A stretch of 64,000 nt of DNA, from the NCBI GenBank assembly GCA_910579685.1, contig CAJTVN010000009.1, positions 1-64,000 on the forward strand. Direction: 5' to 3'. This document shows positions 41,457 through 49,637 of this stretch, piece after piece. The position numbers were made by a program, and so were the translations under genes. A model generated the notes under the pieces. It was not told the origin of the DNA. It did no database searches and saw only the letters and a program-made list of their open reading frames with translations. The stretch is from an uncultured Lachnospiraceae bacterium (GTDB lineage: Bacteria > Bacillota > Clostridia > Lachnospirales > Lachnospiraceae). How positions within the stretch are numbered: the first letter of the stretch is position 1; each line of letters begins with the position of its first letter.

Positions 41457-41515
41457 TCCTATCCTTCCGCATGCGCCATCCGCACGTCCCTTATTCCTGC
41501 TGGCAACGAGCCAAG

Positions 41516-41653
41516 CGGACATGCTTGCATGCACATTCATGACAATAGAAAGCTTGCTTTCTATTGTATGGCTACTGCCGCAAGGGTCAAATACCCAGCA
41601 GCTTGCTGCGTTACAAGCTTGATGCCCCGTCAGCTTGCTGCGGGGTATTTGAC
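41516..41653. repeat. Palindromic AGCTTGCT element
   Basis: Modular hairpins that share a CTTG loop: CATG-CTTG-CATG (41520-41531), a 10-bp stem CAATAGAAAG-CTTG-CTTTCTATTG (41543-41566), and GCAG-CTTG-CTGC units, closed by an outer inverted repeat GTCAAATACCC / GGGTATTTGAC (41586-41596 with 41643-41653). Its left part lies between two genes and its right part supplies the last codons of the cyclophilin gene. It resembles a REP/MITE-type element seen in related genomes (recalled, not checked). Confidence 0.7.
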
Positions 41654-42345
41654 TGTCCCAGATACTCCATTTTCTCAATCACAGGCCGGTTTTCCTCGGG
41701 AACCACGCCGTTTGCGTCCTGTCCCGTGGTATTTTCGCAGATATCGTCCACGATTTCGATCCCCTCCGTCACATAGCCGAAAGCCGCATAGTCGCCGTCC
41801 AGAAAGGTACTGTCCCTATGCACGATAAAGAACTGGGAACGGGCGCTGTCAGGCAGCTGAGAGCGGGCCATGGAAATAGCTCCCCTTGTATGGGACAGCG
41901 GATTTTCCACACCATTATTGGAAAACTCGCCCTTGATCGACTCGTCCGAGCCTCCCGCTCCGGTCCCCTGGGGATCTCCGCCCTGCATCATAAATCCATC
42001 GATGATCCGGTGGAAGGTCAGTCCGTCATAAAAGCCCGACTTTGCCAGATTCACAAAATTGGTCACGGATATGGGCGCACTGTCCGCATCCAGCTCCACC
42101 CGGATCACGCCCTTGTCCTTAATATGGATATCCACATAATGTTTTCCGCTAAGAAGCCCGCCGCTCTCTGCTTCCTGGCTTTGTGCGGGCTCCTCCACCG
42201 CCGTCTGGGAGTCAGAGGTATTCTGCTCTTTACCTGACGCATCCGCCGCTGTCTCCACTTTTTCCTGCACATCCTTCTTTGCGCCGCAGCCCGCCGCCAT
42301 GACAGCCATGGCAAGGCAGACAAAAAATACCAGTTTCTTTTTCAT
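41611..42345 (-). CDS. Cyclophilin-type peptidyl-prolyl isomerase lipoprotein
   Basis: A 244-residue exported foldase: lipoprotein signal MKKKLVFFVCLAMAVMAAGC with Cys at 20, an acidic linker, then a cyclophilin domain (VTNFVNLAKSGFYDGLTFHRIIDGFMMQGGDPQGTG, with the catalytic Arg in FHRI; SQFFIVHRDSTFLDGDYAAFG). The domain ends at about residue 231 (KMEYLGQ). The last 13 residues (SNTPQQADGASSL) are encoded by the palindromic element at 41516-41653 and are probably acquired. It is 17 bp downstream of metY. Confidence 0.93.
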   Translation of the reverse strand: MKKKLVFFVCLAMAVMAAGCGAKKDVQEKVETAADASGKEQNTSDSQTAVEEPAQSQEAESGGLLSGKHYVDIHIKDKGVIRVELDADSAPISVTNFVNLAKSGFYDGLTFHRIIDGFMMQGGDPQGTGAGGSDESIKGEFSNNGVENPLSHTRGAISMARSQLPDSARSQFFIVHRDSTFLDGDYAAFGYVTEGIEIVDDICENTTGQDANGVVPEENRPVIEKMEYLGQSNTPQQADGASSL

Positions 42346-42362
42346 AATTTTCTCTCCTCCTG

Positions 42363-43658
42363 TTATCGATCTGTTCCAACCGCTTCCAGCGCCTGGGACA
42401 GATCCGCAATCAGATCCTCCTTATCCTCCAGTCCGCAGGATATTCTGACCAGTCCCGCCGGAATTCCCGCCTCCAGAAGCTGCTGCTCCGTCATCTGCCT
42501 GTGGGTTGATGTGGCCGGGTTCAGACAACAGGTCCTTGCGTCCGCCACGTGGGTCTCGATGGCCGCAAGCTTCAAATTCTTCATAAAGGCCTCCGCCGCG
42601 GCCCGCCCGCCCTTCAGCTCAAAGGATACCACGCCGCATCCGCCGTCCGGCAGATACTTCCTGGCCGTCTCATAATATTTGTTTCCGGGAAGTCCCGGGT
42701 AATTGACATAGGAAACACTGGGATGCTTTTCCAGAAATTCCGCAACCGCCTGGCCGTTTTCCACATGGCGGGGCATTCTCACATGCAGCGATTCCAGTCC
42801 CAGATTCAGGATAAAAGCGCTCTGAGGCGACTGAATACAGCCAAGATCCCGCATCAGCTGGGAGGTGCACTTGGTGATAAAGGCTCCCTCTTTTCCGAAT
42901 TTCTCCGCATAGGTGATTCCATGGTAGGATTCGTCCGGTTCGCAGAGCCCCGGGAATTTATCCTTATACGCCATCCAGTCGAATTTTCCGGAATCCACAA
43001 TGGCTCCCCCAACGGCGGCTCCGTGTCCATCCATATACTTGGTGGTGGAATGGGTCACAATATCCGCCCCCCACTCTATGGGCCTGCAGTTTACCGGAGT
43101 GGGAAACGTGTTGTCCACAATAAGCGGCACCCCATGTTCATGGGCGGCCCTGGCAAACTTCTCGATATCCAGCACGGTCAGTGCCGGGTTCGCAATGGTC
43201 TCCCCGAATACCGCCCTTGTGTTCTCCCGAAAGGCCGCATCCAGCTCTTCCTTTGTGCAATCCGGGGAGACAAAGGTAACATCGATTCCCATTTTCGCCA
43301 TGGTTACGGAAATCAGATTAAAGGTTCCTCCGTAAATTGATGAGGACGAGACGATATGGCTGCCGCACTCACAGATGTTGAACAGGGCAAAAAAATTCGC
43401 CGCCTGTCCCGATGAGGTAAGCATCGCCGCCGTTCCGCCCTCCAGCCGGGCTATCTTGGCCGCCACATAGTCATTGGTGGGATTTTGAAGCCTTGAGTAA
43501 AAATATCCGTTTGCCTCCAGATCAAACAGTTTTCCCATATCCTCGCTGGTGTCATATTTGAAGGTGGTGGACTGAATAATCGGTATCTGGCGGGGCTCGC
43601 CGTTTCCCGGCGTATAGCCTGCCTGCACGCATTTGGTGTTCATCTTATAATCGCTCAT
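42363..43658 (-). CDS. O-acetylhomoserine sulfhydrylase (MetY type)
   Basis: A 431-residue PLP enzyme of the Cys/Met metabolism family that makes homocysteine from O-acetylhomoserine and sulphide. Visible are TKCVQAGYTPGNGEPRQIPI, YSRLQNPTN, SSGQAANF, IVDNTFPTP and the PLP lysine in VTHSTTKYMDGHG. The start ATG 43658 follows AGGAAAGG. A good promoter is present at 43696-43724. O-succinylhomoserine or cysteine-synthase side activity cannot be excluded. Confidence 0.9.
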   Translation of the reverse strand: MSDYKMNTKCVQAGYTPGNGEPRQIPIIQSTTFKYDTSEDMGKLFDLEANGYFYSRLQNPTNDYVAAKIARLEGGTAAMLTSSGQAANFFALFNICECGSHIVSSSSIYGGTFNLISVTMAKMGIDVTFVSPDCTKEELDAAFRENTRAVFGETIANPALTVLDIEKFARAAHEHGVPLIVDNTFPTPVNCRPIEWGADIVTHSTTKYMDGHGAAVGGAIVDSGKFDWMAYKDKFPGLCEPDESYHGITYAEKFGKEGAFITKCTSQLMRDLGCIQSPQSAFILNLGLESLHVRMPRHVENGQAVAEFLEKHPSVSYVNYPGLPGNKYYETARKYLPDGGCGVVSFELKGGRAAAEAFMKNLKLAAIETHVADARTCCLNPATSTHRQMTEQQLLEAGIPAGLVRISCGLEDKEDLIADLSQALEAVGTDR

Positions 43659-43695
43659 CCTCGTTTTCCTTTCCTGCTGACAAAATTCTCTTTTT

Positions 43696-43724
43696 AATAT
43701 ATTACATTTGTGCAGACATTTCAA
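43696..43724 (-). promoter_or_regulatory. metY promoter
   Basis: Minus strand: -35 TTGAAA (43719-43724) and -10 TATATT (43696-43701) 17 bp apart, about 40 bp upstream of the start codon. Confidence 0.7.
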
Positions 43725-43745
43725 TGCTCTTTCCGTTGTTCCCGT

Positions 43746-43834
43746 GTGCAATCGAGCAGGGGAACGCTCTCCTCCACTACGCCGCGCAGCCCGCACGCCG
43801 CATCAGCGGCAAACCTCCCTATGCGGGCCTGCAC
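43746..43834. repeat. Nested inverted repeat with CATCAGCGGC hairpin
   Basis: An outer GTGCA/TGCAC pair encloses GCAGCCCGCA (43786-43795) against TGCGGGCCTGC (43822-43832) and an inner stem GCCGC-ATCA-GCGGC (43797-43810). The inner hairpin nearly repeats one at about 19880-19895, so the two intergenic elements are probably related. No gene is present. Confidence 0.55.
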
Positions 43835-43837
43835 CGT

Positions 43838-43871
43838 AAAAAATCCTGACCGTCAGCCGCCGATCAGGATT
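43838..43871 (-). terminator. Intrinsic terminator of RpiR-type gene
   Basis: An 8-bp stem AATCCTGA/TCAGGATT (43842-43849 with 43864-43871) with a 14-nt loop is followed on the minus strand by six T. It lies 25 bp downstream of the regulator gene. Confidence 0.85.
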
Positions 43872-43895
43872 CTTTCGTTTTCTATTGGTATCATT

Positions 43896-44750
43896 TCAAA
43901 TCCGCTCCGCCGCAACCCGAAGAGGACGCTGGGATTTCTCCTGTTCAAAGCCGCAGAATGTATCGCCGTACAGTTCTGTCCCCACTTTCCGTTCGTGACT
44001 GATAAAATTGTTGTAAATGATATCCATCATGACCAGAATGGGAAACTGCGGCGAAACCGTATCACCGTAGCTCAAATGCTTCAGGGATGCCACGAGTACG
44101 ACCTCACTGCAGAAGTCCGTGAAAAACTCCTTGTTGTTGGCAGTAAAGATGATCGTCCTGGCGCCCTTCCTGTGCGCCTCCCGCAAAAGATGGAGCACTC
44201 CCTTGGTCTCCCCGCTCAGGCTAAATCCGCACACCAGACTCCTCTCGCCCTGGAAAAGCGCCTGCATACGCATCCTGTCCGTATCCTGCAGGGAATCGAT
44301 ATCCACGCCCACCCGCATGAAACGGTTCTCCATCTCGCTTGCGGCAAGCCCGGAACTTCCTCTTCCACAGATCACCACACGATCCGCCTGCGAAAGATAT
44401 TCCACCACTCTCGTAATCTGTGCGTCGTCCATAAGGCTGTATGTCTTATTCAGTATCTCCTGATATGCGTTCAACACCACTCTGGTACTGTTCACCGCAA
44501 CCTCGCTCTTTTCCCCGAATGTCTTCTCGTACTGATAGATAAACTCCCTGTATCCATGAAATCCACACTTCTTGGCAAATCTTGAAAGCGACGCCTCCGA
44601 TACAAATATTTTCCGGGCAACATTCTGTGCCGAGAAATCCATTTTCTGCTGATTCTGGAGAAAGAAATCAGCTATGTTTTTTTCCACGTTAGTAAAACTG
44701 TTGTATTTGGATTCCATAATAGGAACAATCGATTTCACATAATAACTCAT
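43896..44750 (-). CDS. MurR/RpiR-family transcriptional regulator
   Basis: A 284-residue regulator: an N-terminal HTH (about 1-80, NVEKNIADFFLQNQQKMDFSAQNVARKIFVSEASLSRFAKKCGFHGYREFIYQ) and a C-terminal SIS phosphosugar-binding domain (VVICGRGSSGLAASEMENRF... GFSLSGETKGVLHLLREAHRKGART). Such proteins respond to a sugar phosphate. It is monocistronic and has no sugar gene beside it; the carbohydrate locus starts 6 kb away, so its target is unclear. Confidence 0.93.
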   Translation of the reverse strand: MSYYVKSIVPIMESKYNSFTNVEKNIADFFLQNQQKMDFSAQNVARKIFVSEASLSRFAKKCGFHGYREFIYQYEKTFGEKSEVAVNSTRVVLNAYQEILNKTYSLMDDAQITRVVEYLSQADRVVICGRGSSGLAASEMENRFMRVGVDIDSLQDTDRMRMQALFQGERSLVCGFSLSGETKGVLHLLREAHRKGARTIIFTANNKEFFTDFCSEVVLVASLKHLSYGDTVSPQFPILVMMDIIYNNFISHERKVGTELYGDTFCGFEQEKSQRPLRVAAERI

Positions 44751-45340
44751 ATTACACCCCTTCTACCCTTACCGCCCCTTACGCCAAACGCCAATGCAGT
44801 ATTGTTTCCCCGATCTGCTATCGGCCTTGTGTTTGAAAAATTCACAGGATACCCGCTCCCCCAGCTAAGATCCTTTTGAAAGCCTGTTATTTGTAATACT
44901 CCCCGTTTCGGTACTTCAAATACTGCATTATCACATCCGGCGCATTCGTAAAGCAGCCTGCATTCCGAGTCAATGCCCTTGCCAGACCATCGCCCACACG
45001 GGCCTCCAACCTCCTTCCGTATGAAAAACCCATTCAATAAGCGGTCCGGAATCTTCCGACTGATTACAACATTCTGAAAAATAAATATTATGTCTTTCTA
45101 TCATAAATTATATCATTTCAGAATACATTTTCAATGATTCTTTAGTACCTGAAATTCCTTTCACGAATTTTGTGCATTTTCTGGTGTTTTTTGTGTTAAT
45201 TTCAAGTCTTTTTTAGGTAAATACACGTTTCTTCCTGTTTCAGGAATCATTATTTAAAATCTTCTTTCTTTTAGCTGTAACTTCCGCCTTGTTTTTTCAT
45301 ATTTATATCAGAAAGGAATCAACTGGAGCAGACGAACCAT
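44751..45340. other. 590-bp gap: possible small ORF, then AT-rich leader
   Basis: The left half (44751-45060) is GC-richer. On the minus strand it holds a 48-codon frame (44887-45033, beginning MGFSYGRRLEARVGDGLARAL) with no good ribosome binding site; I recall similar short frames in related genomes but cannot verify it. The right half (45060-45335) is AT-rich with near-repeats of CCTGAAATTCCTTTC and CTGTTTCAGGAATC and must contain the promoters for the flanking divergent genes, though none stands out. Confidence 0.35.
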
Positions 45341-47158
45341 ATGGCTATCGGTTATTTAACCATACAGGCAAAGACCGCCCATGACGCGCTTCCCCTTGGC
45401 GGTATCCTTATCCGCATCCTGGATGACAGGGAAAGAAGCGTTTATGAATTGATCACAGATGAAAACGGGGAAACTCAGACTGTCCCTCTGGAGACCGTAG
45501 ATAAAAGCTTTTCGCAGAATCCCTATTTTTCGGGCCCCCCCTATGTAAGCTACAATGTCCTTGCAACGGCTCCCGGCTTTAACTCGCTTTACGTGTCGCA
45601 GATTCCGATTTATGACGGAGTGCGGGCCGTTCTGCCTCTTTCACTCATCCCTATGCAGGTGCGGCAGCAAAGCCCCATGCAGGCGGAAATCTTTGTGGGA
45701 AGCCCGGCCGTTTCCCAGAGCGCCCCCCGCTCCCAGGAGGGAAATTTAAGCGATACGTATCTTCTGCGCCAGGTAACCATCCCCAATCCCATCACCGTGC
45801 ATTTGGGGCCGCCCGCCTCCTCCGCATCCAATGTACAGGTATCCTTCCCTGATTATGTGAAAAATGCGGCCAGCAGCGAGATTTATCCCACATGGCCCGA
45901 GGCCGCACTGACGGCGAATATCTACGCCATTATCACCTTTGCCCTGAATCGCGTTTTTACGGAATGGTACAGGGGGCGGGGCTACGGTTTTGACATCACA
46001 AACAGCACGGCCTACGACCAGAGTTTTGTGTACGGACGCCCGATCTACGATACCATCAGCAGGATTGTAGACAATATTTTTAATCAATATGTGCGGAGAA
46101 ACGGGCAGAACGTCCCCTATTTTACCTCCTACTGCAACGGAACCACCGCCACCTGCCAGGGAATGTCCCAGTGGGGAACCGTAACGCTGGCGCAAAACGG
46201 GCTTGCCCCCTTGGAAATCCTCCGCTCCTATTATCCGAGGGATATTGAAATTACACAGACGAACATTATTTCCGGCACCGTGTCCTCCTATCCCGGAACG
46301 CCGCTCAGGGAGGGAAGCTCCGGCCTCGACGTGCAGACCGTTCAGAAATGGCTTGCACGCATCCGCAAAAATTACCCTGCCATTCCCGTAATCACCGATC
46401 AGGACGGCCAGTTCCAGGGCAGCACCCGGGCGGCAGTGGCACGGTTTCAGAGCATTTTCAACCTGGCCTCCGACGGTATTGTGGGAAATGCCACCTGGTA
46501 TAAGCTTTCCCAGATCTATACCGCCGTCGCCCGGCTTGCGGAACTCGACAGCGAGGGAGTTTCCACGGGAATCGGAACCGTTCCACCCTCCTCCGTGCTG
46601 CGCCAGGGCGCACGAGGGCAGGACGTGGTCACGCTGCAGTATCTCCTCAACGTGGCCTCGGAATATTATCCCGGCATCCCGGCCCCTTCCCAGGACGGTA
46701 TTTTCGGAAACGCAACAAAAGATGCCGTGACCGCCTTTCAGCAGATTGTACAGCTGAACCCGGACGGCATTGTGGGACCTCTCACCTGGCAGGCGCTGTA
46801 TGACGTGTATCTGGGAATCCATCAGAATGTTCCCTCCCCGTCGCCCGGTCCAAACACCACCCGTTACGTGGTCAAGGCCGGAGACAGCCTCTGGCTCATC
46901 GCCCAGAAATACGGAACGACCGTGGAGGAAATCCGAAATCTGAACGGACTGACCAGCGACATGCTGAGTATCGGCCAGGTATTAATCATCCCGGCAGATG
47001 CAGCCAGGCCTTATATTGAATACACGGTCAAGGCCGGGGATTCCCTCTGGCTCATTGCCAACCGTTACCATACCACGGTAGACGATATCCGGCGCCTGAA
47101 CGGACTGACCAGCAATCTGCTGAATATCGGCCAGGTGCTTCGGGTTCCGGTGGGATAA
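45341..47158 (+). CDS. SpoIID-like protein with PG-binding and LysM domains
   Basis: A 605-residue protein: an N-terminal carboxypeptidase-regulatory-like fold (1-110), a SpoIID/LytB-type region (about 175-305; WPEAALTANIYAIITFALNR, then CNGTTATCQGMSQWGTVTLAQNGLAPLEILRSYYP), two PG_binding_1 domains (about 320-390 and 420-500) and two C-terminal LysM domains (YVVKAGDSLWLIAQKYGTTVEEIRNLNGL and a near copy). The Glu in PEAAL may be the transglycosylase residue. There is no signal peptide, which fits a protein made in the mother cell and placed in the spore cortex or coat. The GGAG site is 12 bases from ATG, a little far. Confidence 0.85.
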   Translation: MAIGYLTIQAKTAHDALPLGGILIRILDDRERSVYELITDENGETQTVPLETVDKSFSQNPYFSGPPYVSYNVLATAPGFNSLYVSQIPIYDGVRAVLPLSLIPMQVRQQSPMQAEIFVGSPAVSQSAPRSQEGNLSDTYLLRQVTIPNPITVHLGPPASSASNVQVSFPDYVKNAASSEIYPTWPEAALTANIYAIITFALNRVFTEWYRGRGYGFDITNSTAYDQSFVYGRPIYDTISRIVDNIFNQYVRRNGQNVPYFTSYCNGTTATCQGMSQWGTVTLAQNGLAPLEILRSYYPRDIEITQTNIISGTVSSYPGTPLREGSSGLDVQTVQKWLARIRKNYPAIPVITDQDGQFQGSTRAAVARFQSIFNLASDGIVGNATWYKLSQIYTAVARLAELDSEGVSTGIGTVPPSSVLRQGARGQDVVTLQYLLNVASEYYPGIPAPSQDGIFGNATKDAVTAFQQIVQLNPDGIVGPLTWQALYDVYLGIHQNVPSPSPGPNTTRYVVKAGDSLWLIAQKYGTTVEEIRNLNGLTSDMLSIGQVLIIPADAARPYIEYTVKAGDSLWLIANRYHTTVDDIRRLNGLTSNLLNIGQVLRVPVG

Positions 47159-47182
47159 ATCCCGCCACAGAATACACAAACC

Positions 47183-47219
47183 AGGAGCCGGCGCACCTGA
47201 AAATGGCACACCGGCTCCT
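47183..47219. terminator. Hairpin between convergent genes
   Basis: A perfect 9-bp stem AGGAGCCGG/CCGGCTCCT with a 19-nt loop between the SpoIID-like gene and a convergent gene. No T tract on either side, so its terminator role is uncertain. Confidence 0.5.
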
Positions 47220-47258
47220 CATCCCCACACTTACCGAAATGATACTGCCGGACCTGTT

Positions 47259-47825
47259 TTAAGCCGGCACCTCGATAAAAGCAATGATTCCTCCGCTGGT
47301 CATGTCAACCACCACATGATCCTCCCTGACCTGGGAAACATGAAACGGAGACCATCCTTCATTTTCCGTAAATCTATAGACCTTAACATTCTGCCCGGTT
47401 CTGATACCCGGCGTATAAAAGTTTACATTTGCCGTATGAAAACGCAGCTCGGCCGGCGTCTTAATCTTCACAACATTTAAAACACATCCTCCAAGGCTGG
47501 ACGCAAGCTCTTTTGCGGAGTAAACTCTGGAAAGCTCGGGTTTCAACACAGAGAACGTCAGATTGGTGGCCACACCGTCCACGATGACGCCTCCGCCCTG
47601 TGCCACAGGGGTAACCTTGTCCATGGCCCAGATGCCCGTCACCGCATTGTTCATATATTCTCCAACCAGCTTATCCTCTTCTATGGCCGCAAGAGTCACA
47701 TCCGGATCTCCCACGTCGGAGGAATCTTCCAGATAAACTGCCACGGGCGCTCCCACCTCCTTCGCCATAACGGGCGTGCAGGAAATCAGGGACGCCAATA
47801 AAGTCAGTGTGATTATTTTTTTCAT
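47259..47825 (-). CDS. Small exported protein of unknown function
   Basis: A 188-residue protein with a clear signal peptide (MKKIITLTLLASLISCTPVMA), followed by a strand-rich body with two similar halves (VGAPVAVYLEDSSDVGDPDVTL..., and VNFYTPGIRTGQNVKVYRFTENEGWSPFHVSQVREDHVVVDMTSGGIIAFIEV). The Cys in ISCTP is in a poor lipobox context, so a soluble secreted protein is more likely. ATG 47825 follows AAAGGAGATGG; the longer frame is not supported. I do not recognise the family. Confidence 0.75.
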   Translation of the reverse strand: MKKIITLTLLASLISCTPVMAKEVGAPVAVYLEDSSDVGDPDVTLAAIEEDKLVGEYMNNAVTGIWAMDKVTPVAQGGGVIVDGVATNLTFSVLKPELSRVYSAKELASSLGGCVLNVVKIKTPAELRFHTANVNFYTPGIRTGQNVKVYRFTENEGWSPFHVSQVREDHVVVDMTSGGIIAFIEVPA

Positions 47826-48032
47826 AATTGAACCATCTCCTTTCCCAAACTTAAGTGTGGTTGTTACTATTGTAGCCAATTCGGGAAACAATGATGAATC
47901 CAATTTTTGAAAATTTTCGTCATGCTGTGAATCGCAATTCCAACCGCACAGGTGAAAATAAATCTGGGATATGATATGGAAGAGGTGGAAAAAGTATGCG
48001 GAAATTGCCAATAAAAAACAAATATTGTAGTG

Positions 48033-48713
48033 TTAAAGTGTTTGCATATTTACTGTGTGACGAAATATCCGGTGATTACCAGATCGAGATTCCGGATGGC
48101 GTAGCCCATCAAGCAATCTACCCCTGTCCTCTGCGGTCAGGATACCTTCCACCCATTTTCCTTCGGGAATCAGGCATAAATTATACTCTGCGGATTGGGA
48201 CCCCACAAAGTTATTGACAGCCTTGTCCTCCATAACATCATATTTAGCTATGCTTTTCATGTCTCCATAGGTGGAAAACAAAGGCGAGAGCCCCTGGTCA
48301 AAAAAAGGAGAGGGACGGACGTTTCCTTTTGAGTCAATCAATATTTCTATATTGGCACCATGTCGATCACGATTGCAGATCAGATAATCCACGAGCAACA
48401 TCTGGTATACATATTTTTGCCATCCGATCCGGACAAAAAATTCCAGCGGGCTTTCCTTTTCCCTTCTGTGCAGATCATAGGAAAGGTGCTCGATCTGAAG
48501 TATCTCCATAAGTCTGGAAACAATGAGTTCATTGATACATTCATGCCCGAATACGCCTCTGTAACTGTCATAGTTTGACAGCTTATAGTAAAATCTCCGG
48601 CCGCCCTGTTCCTCATAGGCCTTCAGGAAACACCCCGGTGTGCCCGGGGATAATTTCGTATCCGACCCGTTTAAACGTCTGAGGTTCTGTATTTCTGAAA
48701 CAAAATCCCGCAC
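48033..48713 (-). CDS. HipA-like kinase-fold protein, probably shortened
   Basis: About 226 residues from GTG 48713, which has AAAGGAG five bases upstream. N-lobe-like elements are YYKLSNYDSYRG (Lys) and HECINELIVSRL (Glu). The catalytic-loop-like DYLICNRDRHGANIEIL and the metal-binding FFDQGLS are kept as in HipA-type Ser/Thr kinases. However, SYDL joins directly to HRREKESPLEF, with little room for the hinge, and the C-terminus (RHPESRSGNHRIFRHTVNMQTL) looks frameshifted compared with what I recall of relatives. It may be inactive. No HipB-like partner is present. Confidence 0.55.
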   Translation of the reverse strand: MRDFVSEIQNLRRLNGSDTKLSPGTPGCFLKAYEEQGGRRFYYKLSNYDSYRGVFGHECINELIVSRLMEILQIEHLSYDLHRREKESPLEFFVRIGWQKYVYQMLLVDYLICNRDRHGANIEILIDSKGNVRPSPFFDQGLSPLFSTYGDMKSIAKYDVMEDKAVNNFVGSQSAEYNLCLIPEGKWVEGILTAEDRGRLLDGLRHPESRSGNHRIFRHTVNMQTL

Positions 48714-48732
48714 TCCCGCTCCTTTCCGTCTT

Positions 48733-49599
48733 TTACAGCTGTGCGCACACATGATCATAAATCGCCCGCATCAGCTCGCCGCCCCTGCGGCACTCGGAAA
48801 CGACCGTCACAACCGCATCCTGGTCAGGCAGTATGACGGACAGCTGGCAGTACTTTCCGTCCGCCCGGAAGGAATTGTATTCGCCCCGCCAGAAGAGATA
48901 ACCGTAATCCTCTCCCACAGCCTGGCACTTTGCGCTCTCCGTTACCCATTCTTTTGAAAGCAGCCGCTTCCCCTCCCACTCTCCCTCATGGAGATAAAGC
49001 AGGCCGAACCTGTGCAGCTCCGTCAATGTCAGAAAAAGACCGCCCGCTCCAAAGGTATTTCCAAACGGATCCACCTCCCATGTGGGACGATGGATTCCCA
49101 TGGGCTCAAACAGCCTTGGCATGAGATAGGAAACCAGATCACATCCCGCCCTTCTCTGCACCAAAATGCCGGCAAGATAAGGACCCACGTTGTTGTATAC
49201 GAAATGCGTACCCGGCTCATACACAAAAGGGATCTCCAGGGACAGCTTCACCCAGTTTTTTTCCTCATAAAGAGGGCGCTGCTCGCCCATGAGGTTCCCC
49301 TGTTCCTGTCCGAGGCACATGGTAAGCAGATCGCGCACCTTTGCCTTTGCCAGATTGTCGCTGACCGTCTCCGGAAGTTCGCTGCGAAAAACATCCACCA
49401 GCTTTTCGTCCAGGGAAAGAAGCCCCTCCTGCAGGGCAAAGCCCACCGCGCAGGAGGTATAGCTCTTTGACGCCGAATAAACGTTTCTTCTGCACTCGCC
49501 CTCCAGATGCCACTGCGCCGCCAGCTCGTCCCTCTGCGTCACCTTCACTCCAAGCACGCCCAGAGGCTGTGCGATCTCAATAAATTTTGTAATGTCCAT
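48733..49599 (-). CDS. Serine hydrolase of the beta-lactamase/PBP4-like family
   Basis: A 288-residue protein with the SxxK nucleophile motif in SASKSYTSCAVG and a tyrosine motif YNN (HFVYNNVGPYLAG). It has no signal peptide, so it is a cytoplasmic class C-like esterase or amidase rather than a resistance enzyme. ATG 49599 follows AAAGGAG at six bases; the frame upstream is not conserved-looking. The HipA-like gene begins 20 bp downstream. Confidence 0.85.
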   Translation of the reverse strand: MDITKFIEIAQPLGVLGVKVTQRDELAAQWHLEGECRRNVYSASKSYTSCAVGFALQEGLLSLDEKLVDVFRSELPETVSDNLAKAKVRDLLTMCLGQEQGNLMGEQRPLYEEKNWVKLSLEIPFVYEPGTHFVYNNVGPYLAGILVQRRAGCDLVSYLMPRLFEPMGIHRPTWEVDPFGNTFGAGGLFLTLTELHRFGLLYLHEGEWEGKRLLSKEWVTESAKCQAVGEDYGYLFWRGEYNSFRADGKYCQLSVILPDQDAVVTVVSECRRGGELMRAIYDHVCAQL

Positions 49600-49637
49600 T
49601 TCTTTCTCCTTTCCAGATTTTCTTCTGTGCAAATCCC

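Noticed and set aside
48733..49599. Beta-lactam resistance gene
   Set aside because: It has SxxK and Y-x-N motifs but no export signal; most such cytoplasmic serine hydrolases are esterases.
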